Positions 9,889 through 18,782 of a stretch of DNA of 64,000 nt are shown in pieces; position 1 is the stretch's first letter, and each line of letters starts with the position of its first letter. The translations under genes and the position numbers were made by a program. This DNA is from Tenacibaculum jejuense (GTDB lineage: Bacteria; Bacteroidota; Bacteroidia; Flavobacteriales; Flavobacteriaceae): assembly GCF_900198195.1 (NCBI RefSeq), contig NZ_LT899436.1, forward strand, positions 186,001 to 250,000, in the 5' to 3' direction. The notes beneath the pieces are model-generated. The model searched no databases and had not been told where the DNA came from. It saw only the letters and a program-made list of their open reading frames with translations.

Positions 9889-10311
9889 ATGTTCAGTAAT
9901 AAAAACAAAAAAGACAATACCGTTGAAAGAAAATCTACAAGTAGAAATGTAATCGGAAGAGGAACTAAAATTACAGGAGATTTTGTCTCTGAAGGAGATT
10001 TTAGAATCGATGGAACTTTAGAAGGTACATTAAAAACTAACGGTAGAGTAATTATAGGTCAAGAAGGTTTTATTAACGGTACTGTAGAGTGTAACAATGC
10101 AGACGTTGAAGGAAGATTTTCTGGAGAGTTTAACGTGTCAAACACCTTAACAGCCAAGTCTACTGCAAATATTACTGGTAATGTAAACGTAGGGCAAATT
10201 TCTACTGAACCTGGAGCTGCATTCAATGCGACATGCAATATGAAAGGAGCAATTAAAGAACTAGGAGGTAAAGAAACTAATGCCCAAAAAGACAAACAAA
10301 AGTCAGCTTAA
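9889..10311 (+). CDS. Bactofilin (polymer-forming cytoskeletal protein)
   Basis: A 140-residue protein whose core (about residues 22-115) shows the short beta-turn repeats of bactofilins: GTKITGDFVSEGDFRIDGTLEG, GRVIIGQEGFINGTVECNNA, then NTLTAKSTANITGNVNVGQI. Bactofilins form filaments near the membrane and help place envelope machines. The N-terminus is Lys/Asn-rich and the C-terminus is a charged tail, as usual. The gene starts 7 bp after sprE, and its last 32 bp overlap the start of atpZ in another frame, so translation of the three genes is probably coupled. Confidence 0.92.
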   Translation: MFSNKNKKDNTVERKSTSRNVIGRGTKITGDFVSEGDFRIDGTLEGTLKTNGRVIIGQEGFINGTVECNNADVEGRFSGEFNVSNTLTAKSTANITGNVNVGQISTEPGAAFNATCNMKGAIKELGGKETNAQKDKQKSA

Positions 10312-10510
10312 ACAATACGCACGTTTTAGTGGAATAGCCATTCAAATGGGAATTACTATTTACCTTGGAAGTTTATTAGGTAAATGGCTAGATGGCAAGT
10401 ACCCTAATTCAAGCGATTTATATACTAAAATTTGCACTTTAGCTGCTGTTTTCATAGCTATGTATTCAGTAATAAAACAGGTTATTAATCTTTCTAAGAA
10501 CAATGATTAA
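10280..10510 (+). CDS. atpZ: AtpZ/AtpI-type ATP synthase accessory membrane protein
   Basis: A 76-residue protein with two membrane helices (about residues 17-35 and 49-68) and a short loop with GKWLDGKYP. The pattern GIAIQMGITIYLGSLLGKWLD is characteristic of the AtpZ/F0F1-ATPase subunit family, thought to help assemble the c-ring or import Mg2+/Ca2+ for the enzyme. It overlaps the bactofilin gene by 32 bp and belongs to the upstream end of the ATP synthase region. In this genome it is separated from the rest of the atp genes by a reverse-strand acetyltransferase gene, and a second, decayed copy of its 3' part lies at 11331-11411. Confidence 0.88.
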   Translation: MPKKTNKSQLKQYARFSGIAIQMGITIYLGSLLGKWLDGKYPNSSDLYTKICTLAAVFIAMYSVIKQVINLSKNND

Positions 10511-10641
10511 CATATTCCTGTTTATTGTACCGTAATCTTATCAATTTTTGAAATATCACTAATAATTTCGATAAAGAAATATACACTTTACTTAGTTTAG
10601 TTAGTGTTTGTTTAGATTAATAATTATTTTTCACTGAATAA

Positions 10642-11100
10642 TTAAACAGATGCTATTTTCTTGTAAACATTAGGGTTATGTTTTTCCATGTAAAATTCAG
10701 GATGAGGTACTTCAGTAAACCCAAACTTTTTATAAAGCCATTCGGCTGTGTTTGTCAATAAAATCCAACGTCTTAATCCTTGTAAATTAGGATGCTCCAT
10801 TATTTCATTTATTAACCATTTACTTAATCCTTTTCCTCTATATTCATCTAGAATATAAACATCTCCTAAATAAGCTATAGTTGAAAAATCGGATATTATT
10901 CTTGCGTATCCAATTTGCTTGTCTTTATGATAGAGTCCAAAATTCAAAGAGTTTTCAATTGATATTTTTAAAGTATCGAAAGGAATTCCATTAGCCCAAT
11001 CAGTTTCGTTTGCAAGAAATTGGTGAATGCTTAAAATATTCAATTTACTTTTGTCAGTTGAAATGGTGTAATCATCTCTATGTGCTTCTCTAGTTTTCAT
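10642..11100 (-). CDS. GNAT family N-acetyltransferase
   Basis: A 152-residue single-domain acetyltransferase. The acetyl-CoA binding motif A is visible as VYILDEYRGKGLSKWLI, (R/Q-x-x-G-x-G/A type), followed by the helix and the motif-B block LLTNTAEWLYKKFGFTEV near the C-terminus. The substrate is not predictable. The gene is on the opposite strand to everything around it and splits atpZ from DUF6168 and atpB; together with the atpZ-like fragment just upstream of it this suggests that it was inserted here in the past. No transposase or att-like site is visible. Confidence 0.88.
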   Translation of the reverse strand: MKTREAHRDDYTISTDKSKLNILSIHQFLANETDWANGIPFDTLKISIENSLNFGLYHKDKQIGYARIISDFSTIAYLGDVYILDEYRGKGLSKWLINEIMEHPNLQGLRRWILLTNTAEWLYKKFGFTEVPHPEFYMEKHNPNVYKKIASV

Positions 11101-11428
11101 TTCTGTTAACTTTTTTTGATTAAAATAGGTTGTTTTAAGTTTCCGCCTAAATTAAAAAAAATAAGAGATTTTATTCGAGTTTTCCCCGGTTTTGTCATCT
11201 GATGAAAATATTGATTAATTTCTCGCTGTTTTTATAAATTTTATCACATTAACCTTTCTACAACTGAGAAAAAAGAAAAACAACGTATTAGTTTAACAAT
11301 TCCTAAAATAGATGCTTCTATAATAAATGATCTGAATCTAAATACTTAAACACTAAAATTTGTACTTTAGCAGCCGTTTACATTGGATATATTCAACAAT
11401 ACACACAGTAATTAATTTTCTAAATATA
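11101..11428. other. 328-bp intergenic region between acetyltransferase and DUF6168 genes
   Basis: AT-rich sequence upstream of two divergent genes. Apart from the atpZ-like remnant at 11331-11411 I see no open gene, no clear hairpin and no full promoter. A possible TACTTTAG element (a near match to TAnnTTTG) lies within the remnant at about 11363-11370 and could drive the DUF6168 gene. Confidence 0.6.
11331..11411 (+). pseudogene. Decayed atpZ 3'-fragment
   Basis: Starting after an in-frame TGA, this frame translates to SESKYLN-TKICTLAAVYIGYIQ and then stops. The intact AtpZ has SSDLY-TKICTLAAVFIAMYS at the corresponding place. At the DNA level, 11352-11395 matches 10424-10468 at about 36 of 45 positions, and several differences are at third codon positions (TGC/TGT, GCT/GCA, GCT/GCC), as expected for descent from a coding copy. 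There is no start codon and no N-terminal half. It is most simply a remnant of a second or of the original atpZ. Confidence 0.6.
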
Positions 11429-11812
11429 ATGATTAAGCGTATTCTTTTATTTACAGCAGTGCTAGTATTTCTTTTTATATTAAGTTATTTCACAAATACT
11501 TATTTAGTAAAAGAAATGACGATTTCTTTTTCATTGTTAAATGTGTATGTGTTTCATGTCCTAGCAGCACTTGTAGTATATGCAATTGTTGAGTTTATTG
11601 CAGATATACTTCCCAATCAAGCAGGCTATGCCTATTTAGCTTCTATATTTATTAAAATAGGTTTATTTGTGTTGATTTTTAACGCATCTGTCTTTAGTAA
11701 AGAAAATCTATCAAGACCAGAACGAGTATCTTTAGTTGTACCACTATTTCTGTTTTTAATTACAGAAGCCGTTGCAATTTCTAAACTCTTAAATAATAAG
11801 CAATTCAATTAA
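11429..11812 (+). CDS. DUF6168 family membrane protein (AtpI-like position)
   Basis: A 127-residue protein with four hydrophobic segments (about residues 4-22, 34-56, 63-86 and 95-115), which fits the DUF6168 family found between atpZ and atpB in flavobacteria. I chose the ATG at 11429 because MIKRILLFTAVLVFLF begins the first membrane helix; the frame remains open further upstream to 11360 but that would run through the decayed atpZ fragment. By position it resembles AtpI, the c-ring assembly helper, but the sequence similarity is not obvious to me, so the function is inferred only from context. Confidence 0.75.
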   Translation: MIKRILLFTAVLVFLFILSYFTNTYLVKEMTISFSLLNVYVFHVLAALVVYAIVEFIADILPNQAGYAYLASIFIKIGLFVLIFNASVFSKENLSRPERVSLVVPLFLFLITEAVAISKLLNNKQFN

Positions 11813-11857
11813 ACTATAACGTTTTAGGAACGATATTAAAGTATATCTAAAAAAGAG

Positions 11858-11887
11858 TTTGTAGTTTTAATTAAATGTGTACCTTTG
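11858..11887 (+). promoter_or_regulatory. Promoter of the atpB-atpG operon
   Basis: TTTG at 11858-11861 and TACCTTTG at 11880-11887 are separated by 18 bp, a complete match to the Bacteroidota TTTG-N17-20-TAnnTTTG promoter. The leader before the atpB start is about 35-40 nt. Confidence 0.82.
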
Positions 11888-11927
11888 CACCGAAATTTAG
11901 AGACCATAATTCTACATTTAGTAAGGT

Positions 11928-13061
11928 ATGATGATAGCAAAAAAATCTATCAAGTTTGTAGCAATACTAGCATTAGTATTTACTTCATTTAACGTATTCG
12001 CTGGAGGAGGAGAAACTCCAAGCAAAGGAGGACAGATTAATACTCCTGAATCTATTAAAGGCTATATCAAACACCACTTAGCCGATTCACACGATTTTAC
12101 ATTGTATTCGTATACAAATGATGCAGGTGAAAGAAAACATGTTGGTTTTCCATTGCCAGTAATTGTTTGGACGAGCAAAGGTTTAAAAACTTTCATGTCT
12201 TCTGCTTTTCATCACAATGACGATGGTCATGTGGTTGTAGAAAGAGGTGGTGTTAAGTTTGCTAAAATTCATAGTAAAATATATGAGTTAGATGCAGATG
12301 CTGAGCATGTAAAACTAGATGAAGCACACCACGCAACAAACGCACACAAAGTGTTGGATTTCTCAATCACTAAAAGTGTTTTCGGAATGTTATTCGCTGG
12401 ATTACTAATGTTCTTAGGGTTTGGTTCTTTAGCTAAAGGATACAAAAAAGGAGCTATTCCAACAGGAGTTGGTCGTGTTCTTGAGCCTTTAGTATTATAC
12501 GTAAGAGATGAAATCGCTAGACCAAATATTGGTGAGAAAAAATACAAGAAGTTTATGCCGTATTTATTAACGGTATTCTTCTTTATCTGGATATTAAATT
12601 TATTAGGATTAACTCCAATAGGATTTAACGTTACAGGTCAAATTGCAGTTACAATGTGTTTAGCATTATTTACTGCGATAATATATTTAACTAATGGTTC
12701 TAAAGATTTCTGGGCTCACACACTATGGATGCCAGGTGTACCAGTAGTATTAAGACCAATATTAGCAGTAATTGAATTAGTAGGGTTTGTTTTAATTAAG
12801 CCATTCTCGTTATTAGTTCGTTTATTTGCAAACATTACAGCAGGACACTTCGTAGTAATGAGTTTAATCGCTTTAATGATTGTTTTAAAGAAGGATTTTG
12901 GACCTATAGCTTCAACAGGAATGTCTTTTGTTTTAGCAACATTTATTATGGTAATTGAGGTATTAGTAGCGTTTTTACAAGCGTTTATCTTTACCATGTT
13001 ATCTGCCCTATTCATCGGAATGGCAGTAGAAGAGCATGAACACGATCATGCACATCATTAA
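11928..13061 (+). CDS. atpB: F0F1 ATP synthase subunit A
   Basis: The a-subunit provides the proton half-channels against the c-ring. The 377-residue form is long, as in other Bacteroidota: a signal peptide (ending near VFAGG) and a roughly 120-residue exported N-terminal domain precede the membrane core. The core shows the family blocks, including the essential arginine in LLVRLFANITAGH and a late LQAFIFTMLSALFIGMAVEE helix. The C-terminus is His-rich (EEHEHDHAHH). Two ATGs are adjacent (11928 and 11931) and either could be used. It is the first gene after the operon promoter. Confidence 0.96.
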   Translation: MMIAKKSIKFVAILALVFTSFNVFAGGGETPSKGGQINTPESIKGYIKHHLADSHDFTLYSYTNDAGERKHVGFPLPVIVWTSKGLKTFMSSAFHHNDDGHVVVERGGVKFAKIHSKIYELDADAEHVKLDEAHHATNAHKVLDFSITKSVFGMLFAGLLMFLGFGSLAKGYKKGAIPTGVGRVLEPLVLYVRDEIARPNIGEKKYKKFMPYLLTVFFFIWILNLLGLTPIGFNVTGQIAVTMCLALFTAIIYLTNGSKDFWAHTLWMPGVPVVLRPILAVIELVGFVLIKPFSLLVRLFANITAGHFVVMSLIALMIVLKKDFGPIASTGMSFVLATFIMVIEVLVAFLQAFIFTMLSALFIGMAVEEHEHDHAHH

Positions 13062-13083
13062 TATAGAATAAGAATTTGTTTAA

Positions 13084-13299
<216 letters not shown>

Positions 13300-13320
13300 T
13301 TCCAAAAGAAACAAAAACAA

Positions 13321-13356
13321 AACATTTTCCTGTAACGGTTGGTTACAGGAAATGTT
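13321..13356 (+). promoter_or_regulatory. Intercistronic hairpin between atpE and atpF
   Basis: A 15-bp stem with a single bulged base (AACATTTTCCTGTAAC against GTTACAGGAAATGTT, loop of 5). No proper T-run follows, so it is unlikely to be a full terminator. A partial terminator or a 3'-end protector that raises atpE mRNA relative to downstream genes is the simplest reading. Confidence 0.72.
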
Positions 13357-13401
13357 TTCAAATTAAACAAAAAAGATTTTTAAAAGAATAAATTAAATAT
13401 A

Positions 13402-13902
13402 ATGGATCAGTTATTAAATGATTTTTCGCCAGGGTTATTTTTCATGCAAGCGATAATCCTTATCGTATTATTAGTTTTATTAGCTAAGTTTGCTTGGAAA
13501 CCAATTTTAAATTCTCTTGACGAAAGAGAAGAAGGTATTCAGAGTGCTTTAGATCAAGCTGAGAATGCTCGTAAGGAAATGCAAAACTTACAGGCTGATA
13601 ATGAAAAATTATTAAAAGAAGCGAGAGCAGAACGTGATGCAATGATGAAGGAAGCTCGCGAGATCAAAGATAAAATTATTGCTGATGCTAAAGAAGAAGC
13701 AGGAGAAGAAGCTTCTAAAATGATTGAAAATGCAAAAGCAACAATCAAGCAAGATCAACAAGCTGCAATTGCAGAATTAAAGAAAAAAGTAGCAGAGCTT
13801 TCAATTGGTATCGCTGAAACAGTTGTAAAGAAAGAATTAGCTTCTCAAGACGATCAATTAAAGCTTGTAGAAGGAATGTTAGAAGACGTTACTTTAAACT
13901 AA
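13402..13902 (+). CDS. atpF: F0F1 ATP synthase subunit B
   Basis: The peripheral-stalk subunit: 166 residues with one N-terminal membrane helix (about residues 11-30, FFMQAIILIVLLVLLAKFAW) and a long charged coiled coil. The conserved KFAWKPI motif after the helix and the LDEREEGI block fit the family. It lies 102 bp after atpE with the hairpin in between, and 9 bp before atpH. Confidence 0.96.
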   Translation: MDQLLNDFSPGLFFMQAIILIVLLVLLAKFAWKPILNSLDEREEGIQSALDQAENARKEMQNLQADNEKLLKEARAERDAMMKEAREIKDKIIADAKEEAGEEASKMIENAKATIKQDQQAAIAELKKKVAELSIGIAETVVKKELASQDDQLKLVEGMLEDVTLN

Positions 13903-13911
13903 TCAAGCATA

Positions 13912-14469
13912 ATGAAACAGTCAAGACCAGCATTACGTTACGCAAAAGCGATATTAAACCTAGCTAAAGAGCAAGGTAATGATGCAGAAGTAAACGATAA
14001 CATGAAACTTATCGCTGCTACTGTTGCTGAAAGTGACGATTTAGATGCTATGCTTAAAAGTCCAGTTATTAAAGCTTCTGATAAAAAGAAAGTGTTAGAC
14101 GCTTTATTTGGAGATAAAGTAAATAGTATCGGAAAAGGATTATTTAGCTTATTAGCTGAAAATAAAAGAATGTCAATGTTAGAAAGTGTTGCTAAGCAAT
14201 ACACTATCATTTTCGATTACTACAAGAACATGCAGGTTGCTACAGTTACTACAGCAGTTGCTTTAAGTTCAGAATTAGAGGCTAAGATCCAAAAAAAGAT
14301 TGTTGAAATTACTGGAAACAGTGCAACAATTGAAAACGTAATAAATCCAGATATTTTAGGAGGATTTATTTTACGTGTAGGAGATGTGCAGTACGATGCA
14401 AGTATCTCTAACCAATTAAACGAATTAAGAAGAGAATTTGACAATAGTCATTATATTCCAAAAATTTAA
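13912..14469 (+). CDS. atpH: F0F1 ATP synthase subunit delta
   Basis: A 185-residue OSCP-type subunit that joins the peripheral stalk to the F1 head. The N-terminus has the family pattern RPALRYAKAILNLAKEQG and the C-terminus has the conserved DPxILGGFxLRVGD-type block (here PDILGGFILRVGDVQYD). It is 9 bp after atpF and 21 bp before atpA. Confidence 0.95.
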   Translation: MKQSRPALRYAKAILNLAKEQGNDAEVNDNMKLIAATVAESDDLDAMLKSPVIKASDKKKVLDALFGDKVNSIGKGLFSLLAENKRMSMLESVAKQYTIIFDYYKNMQVATVTTAVALSSELEAKIQKKIVEITGNSATIENVINPDILGGFILRVGDVQYDASISNQLNELRREFDNSHYIPKI

Positions 14470-14490
14470 TTATACATCAAAAGATATAAG

Positions 14491-16071
14491 ATGGCAGCAA
14501 TTAAACCAGCTGAAGTATCAGCAATTTTAAAGGAACAATTAACAAATTTTGAATCAAAAGCTACGTTAAACGAAGTAGGAACTGTATTACAAGTAGGTGA
14601 TGGTATCGCACGTGTTTACGGTTTATCTAACGTACAATATGGTGAATTAGTTGAATTTGGTAACGGTTTAGAAGGAATCGTATTAAACTTAGAAGAAGAT
14701 AACGTTGGTGTTGTATTATTAGGAGCATCTACTGGAGTAAGTGAAGGTTCTACAGTAAAACGTACTGAAAGAATTGCTTCTTTAAAAGTTGGAGAAGGAG
14801 TTGTAGGTAGAGTTGTAGATACTTTAGGTAACCCAATCGACGGTAAAGGACCAATCGAAGGAGAAACTTTCGAAATGCCTTTAGAGCGTAAAGCACCAGG
14901 GGTAATCTATCGTCAACCAGTAACGGAACCATTACAAACAGGTATTAAGTCTGTAGATGCAATGATTCCAATTGGACGTGGACAACGTGAGTTAATCATT
15001 GGTGACCGTCAAACTGGTAAATCAACAGTTGCTATTGATACTATCTTAAATCAAAAAGAATTTTACGATGCAGGTGAGCCAGTATATTGTATCTACGTTG
15101 CAGTAGGTCAAAAAGGTTCTACAGTAGCTGCTATCGCTAACATGTTAGAAGAAAAAGGAGCTTTAGCGTATACAACTATTGTTGCTGCTAACGCTTCAGA
15201 TCCTGCTCCAATGCAGGTATATGCACCTTTCGCAGGAGCTGCTATCGGTGAGTATTTCCGTGATACTGGTCGTCCAGCATTAATCATTTATGATGATTTA
15301 TCTAAGCAAGCAGTTGCGTATCGTGAGGTATCTTTATTATTACGTCGTCCGCCAGGACGTGAGGCGTATCCTGGAGATGTATTCTACTTACACTCTAGAT
15401 TATTAGAGCGTGCAGCAAAAGTTATTAATGACGATTCAATTGCAGCTCAAATGAACGACTTACCAGAGTCATTAAAGAGTAAAGTAAAAGGTGGTGGTTC
15501 TTTAACTGCATTACCAATTATCGAAACTCAAGCGGGAGATGTTTCTGCATATATTCCAACAAATGTAATTTCGATTACTGATGGTCAGATTTTCTTAGAG
15601 TCTGATTTATTCAACTCGGGTGTTCGTCCAGCGATTAACGTAGGTATTTCTGTATCTCGTGTAGGAGGTTCTGCTCAGATTAAGTCAATGAAGAAAGTAT
15701 CTGGTACATTAAAGTTAGATCAAGCTCAGTACCGTGAATTAGAAGCATTTGCTAAGTTTGGTTCTGATTTAGATGCAGCTACAATGAATGTAATTTCTAA
15801 AGGTCAACGTAACGTTGAGATTTTAAAGCAAAATCAAGGAGATCCATTTACAGTAGAAGATCAGATCGCTATTATTTACGCAGGTTCTAAGAACTTATTA
15901 AAAGATGTTCCTGTAAATAAAGTAAAAGAATTTGAAGCAAATTATATCGAGTTCTTAAATGCAAAGCATAGAGATACATTAGATACATTAAAATCAGGGA
16001 AATTAACTGATGAGGCTACTGATGTATTAACACAAGCAGCTAAAGAGATTTCTGCTAAATATTCAGCATAA
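14491..16071 (+). CDS. atpA: F0F1 ATP synthase subunit alpha
   Basis: The non-catalytic nucleotide-binding subunit of F1 (526 residues, normal length). The P-loop GDRQTGKS is at residues 171-178, and the family signature [14 protein letters not shown] follows further on. The codon use is the most regular in the window (strong preference for one synonym per residue), as expected of a highly expressed gene. A perfect 13-bp hairpin separates it from atpG. The catalytic beta subunit gene (atpD) is not in the window. Confidence 0.98.
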   Translation: MAAIKPAEVSAILKEQLTNFESKATLNEVGTVLQVGDGIARVYGLSNVQYGELVEFGNGLEGIVLNLEEDNVGVVLLGASTGVSEGSTVKRTERIASLKVGEGVVGRVVDTLGNPIDGKGPIEGETFEMPLERKAPGVIYRQPVTEPLQTGIKSVDAMIPIGRGQRELIIGDRQTGKSTVAIDTILNQKEFYDAGEPVYCIYVAVGQKGSTVAAIANMLEEKGALAYTTIVAANASDPAPMQVYAPFAGAAIGEYFRDTGRPALIIYDDLSKQAVAYREVSLLLRRPPGREAYPGDVFYLHSRLLERAAKVINDDSIAAQMNDLPESLKSKVKGGGSLTALPIIETQAGDVSAYIPTNVISITDGQIFLESDLFNSGVRPAINVGISVSRVGGSAQIKSMKKVSGTLKLDQAQYRELEAFAKFGSDLDAATMNVISKGQRNVEILKQNQGDPFTVEDQIAIIYAGSKNLLKDVPVNKVKEFEANYIEFLNAKHRDTLDTLKSGKLTDEATDVLTQAAKEISAKYSA

Positions 16072-16080
16072 TTAAAACAC

Positions 16081-16110
16081 ATTTCCTCATTGAGAAATCA
16101 ATGAGGAAAT
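16081..16110 (+). promoter_or_regulatory. Perfect intercistronic hairpin with GAAA tetraloop between atpA and atpG
   Basis: ATTTCCTCATTGA pairs without mismatch with TCAATGAGGAAAT around the stable loop GAAA. No T-run follows, so it is not a classical terminator. It starts 10 nt after the atpA stop codon and ends 24 nt before the atpG start. Confidence 0.75.
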
Positions 16111-16134
16111 TCAAACAATTTTAAGTTCATATAG

Positions 16135-16995
16135 ATGGCAAACTTAAAAGAAATACGTAACAGAATTACTTCGATTAAATCAACAATGCAGATTACATCT
16201 GCCATGAAAATGGTATCTGCTGCAAAGTTGAAAAAGGCACAAGATGCTATTACAGCAATGCGCCCTTATTCTTCTAAATTAACTGAACTTTTACAAAGTT
16301 TAAGTGCTACTTTAGAAGGAAATACAGGAGGAGCTTATTCTGAACAAAGAGAAGTAAACAAAGTTTTATTAGTTGCTGTTACTTCTAACAGAGGTTTATG
16401 TGGAGGATTTAACTCTTCTATCATCAAAAAAACTGTTAGTACAATTAATGAAACATACAACGGAGTAGAAGTTGACCTTTTAACTATCGGTAAAAAAGGA
16501 AACGACATTTTATCAAAAGAGTATAATGTTGTTGAAAATAACAATAGTATTTTCGATGATTTAACTTTTGATAATGCTGCTGAAGTTGCTCAACAATTAA
16601 TGGATTTATACGTTGCAGGTACTTACGATAGAATCGAAATTATCTACAATCAATTTAAAAATGCTGCTACGCAAATTGCAATGGTAGAGCAATTTTTACC
16701 TATTAAACCTGTTGAAGGAGAAAACAATGTTAGTTCAGACTATATTTTCGAACCTTCTAAAGAAGAGATAGTTTTAGAATTAATTCCTAAGTCATTAAAA
16801 ACTCAGTTATATAAAGCAATTCGTGATTCATTTGCTGCCGAACACGGTGCTCGTATGACTGCAATGCACAAAGCAACAGATAATGCTAAGGAATTACGTG
16901 ACGATTTATTATTAACATATAACAAAGCACGTCAGGCTGCAATTACTAATGAGATCTTAGAGATCGTTGGTGGGGCAGAAGCATTGAATAACTAA
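16135..16995 (+). CDS. atpG: F0F1 ATP synthase subunit gamma
   Basis: The central rotor shaft of F1 (286 residues). The N-terminal helix MANLKEIRNRITSIKST and the C-terminal helix with ARQAAITNEILEIVGGAEAL are the conserved parts that form the coiled coil inside the alpha-beta ring; the SNRGLCGGFNSS motif is also present. It is the last gene of the operon and is closed by a strong terminator. The usual partners atpD and atpC are elsewhere, as is common in Bacteroidota. Confidence 0.97.
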   Translation: MANLKEIRNRITSIKSTMQITSAMKMVSAAKLKKAQDAITAMRPYSSKLTELLQSLSATLEGNTGGAYSEQREVNKVLLVAVTSNRGLCGGFNSSIIKKTVSTINETYNGVEVDLLTIGKKGNDILSKEYNVVENNNSIFDDLTFDNAAEVAQQLMDLYVAGTYDRIEIIYNQFKNAATQIAMVEQFLPIKPVEGENNVSSDYIFEPSKEEIVLELIPKSLKTQLYKAIRDSFAAEHGARMTAMHKATDNAKELRDDLLLTYNKARQAAITNEILEIVGGAEALNN

Positions 16996-17015
16996 GAAAA
17001 AAAATATATATAAAG

Positions 17016-17049
17016 AAAGAGGAAAGTATGTTTACTTTCCTCTTTTTTT
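17016..17049 (+). terminator. Terminator of the ATP synthase operon
   Basis: AAAGAGGAAAGTA pairs perfectly with TACTTTCCTCTTT around a 4-base loop and runs into seven T residues. Confidence 0.92.
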
Positions 17050-17101
17050 GTTTATTTTTGCAACTGAAAAAAGAAAATTTATTAAACTTAAATATATCGC
17101 T

Positions 17102-18763
17102 ATGAGAAAAATTATATTTTTCCTACAACTTTTTATTTTATCAATTCTTTTATCATGTAGTAATGATGAAGAGTTAAATGTACCACCTTCTAGTGTTTCT
17201 GGAATAGAAGCTGAAGTTATATCAGAAACTAGAGTTAAAATTTCTTGGGAGGCATCAGAGGATCCAAACGGAGACGATGTTACATATACTGTAATTGTCA
17301 ATGGAACTTTAATTGAAAACAAAACTAGTAATACTTCTTTAGAGTTGGATGTTACTGAATTTTTACCTTTAAGTAATAGACAATTAAAAGAAGTTATAGC
17401 TAGAGGTACAGGTTTAGAATTATCAATTAGTATAACAGCTTTTGATAGTGAAAGCAATGTTTCAGAGGAAACTGAGGTTAAACGTTATGTTTTTATCAAT
17501 AGAGCTCCAGGTGATTTTGACTTTGTACAAATTGACTTTAATTTATTTAACTATGATTTTATTACATTAGAATGGTCTCCTGCTACTGATGCAGATAATG
17601 ACATTCTTTCTTATGATGTTTTTATCAATGATGATCCATTAGTAGAGGATTACATCATTGGTTCTAATAATTTCAATAGTAACGGTAGTATTAGTGTAAA
17701 TTATAACTTTAGAGATCTAATAGAAGATGAATTTATAATTAAAATAGTAGCTAATGATAGATCTGGAGGTACAAAAGAAATAACTAGAGCTTTTAATTTT
17801 AGAGCAACAGATGTGGACTTAGGTACAATAAGTTTACCATATAACGAATCACAGGACTACGAATTTTCAGACAACGAAACCGACAGAAAGATAGGTTATA
17901 ATTTCACATTAGAAACTGCTACAGGTATATCTATTACTGATTTTACTAATAACAAATCTTTTATTCTTACAAGAAAGGATAATAATCAATTTATTAATTC
18001 AGGTGGTACTAAGTTGAATGTTGAATCTTTAGAACCAGGAGATTATTATCTTGAAATTCAAGAAGATTTTAGAAACGTACAATCAGGTACATTTTCATTA
18101 AATTTTAGAAATGCAACAGAAACGGATGTAAACTTAGGTGTACTTTCTTCTCCATTTTCTGGAACAGAAAGTCTTGAAGTATTAAATTCAGAACCAGATA
18201 ACGTTATTGTTTTTGAATTTGAGGCTGTTGGGACAGCAAGATATACTTTTACAACAAATGCATCAGTTTCAATGACTTTATTTGATGAAAATAGAAATTT
18301 TTTAAATAGTAGTTTTGGATCTAACTTTACTGGAATTATTAGAAATTCTCAGAAATATTTCCTAGAGATAAGAAATCAGTCTTTTAGTCGAATTTCAGAA
18401 TCAGTTAATATTAATGTTAATCCTGTAAATATCATTAATGAGAGTGAAAATTTAGGAACTATAAATACACCATTCAATAGAAATTACGAATATGACACAA
18501 CTTCTTCGACAAATGGTGTAAACAGAATTAGTTTTAATATCAATACAAACGCTACTTATACTATTGAAACAATAGTAGCAAATTATGATACCTTTTTAAG
18601 ATTGTATGATTCAAATGGAGTACAATTAAATTCAGATGATGATGGAGGTCAAGGCGCATTATCGAGAATTGTTGGCTCACTACAGCCAGGTAGTTATGTA
18701 ATTGAAGTTGCAGGTTTTTCCGGAAATAGAGGAAATGGAGTTGTCTCTGTGAATCTTAATTAA
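17102..18763 (+). CDS. Large lipoprotein with two FN3-like and three PPC-like domains
   Basis: A 553-residue exported lipoprotein (signal FLQLFILSILLSCSNDEE; Cys19). I used the ATG at 17102; an earlier in-frame start at 17048 lies in the atp terminator. Two fibronectin-type-III-like domains lie at about residues 25-135 and 135-240, both with the phrase DxNGDDVTYxV or DADNDILSYDVFIND. Three repeats follow, each opening with a variant of LGTIxxPFN and ending in GDYYLEI / KYFLEI / GSYVIEV, which is the pattern of bacterial pre-peptidase C-terminal (PPC) domains. These modules usually bind other proteins or sugars on the cell surface. No catalytic domain is present, and the function is unknown. 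Confidence 0.8.
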   Translation: MRKIIFFLQLFILSILLSCSNDEELNVPPSSVSGIEAEVISETRVKISWEASEDPNGDDVTYTVIVNGTLIENKTSNTSLELDVTEFLPLSNRQLKEVIARGTGLELSISITAFDSESNVSEETEVKRYVFINRAPGDFDFVQIDFNLFNYDFITLEWSPATDADNDILSYDVFINDDPLVEDYIIGSNNFNSNGSISVNYNFRDLIEDEFIIKIVANDRSGGTKEITRAFNFRATDVDLGTISLPYNESQDYEFSDNETDRKIGYNFTLETATGISITDFTNNKSFILTRKDNNQFINSGGTKLNVESLEPGDYYLEIQEDFRNVQSGTFSLNFRNATETDVNLGVLSSPFSGTESLEVLNSEPDNVIVFEFEAVGTARYTFTTNASVSMTLFDENRNFLNSSFGSNFTGIIRNSQKYFLEIRNQSFSRISESVNINVNPVNIINESENLGTINTPFNRNYEYDTTSSTNGVNRISFNINTNATYTIETIVANYDTFLRLYDSNGVQLNSDDDGGQGALSRIVGSLQPGSYVIEVAGFSGNRGNGVVSVNLN

Positions 18764-18782
18764 ATTCATATAAGAAAAAAAT

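Noticed and set aside
10642..11411. Transposon or integron cassette carrying the acetyltransferase gene
   Set aside because: No transposase, terminal inverted repeats or attC-like fold is visible. Only the atpZ-like fragment supports an insertion, so I report that fragment but do not call a mobile element.
11360..11428. N-terminal extension of the DUF6168 protein (MYFSSRLHWIYS...)
   Set aside because: The extension runs through the decayed atpZ fragment in another frame and does not look like the start of a membrane protein; the ATG at 11429 begins directly at the first helix.
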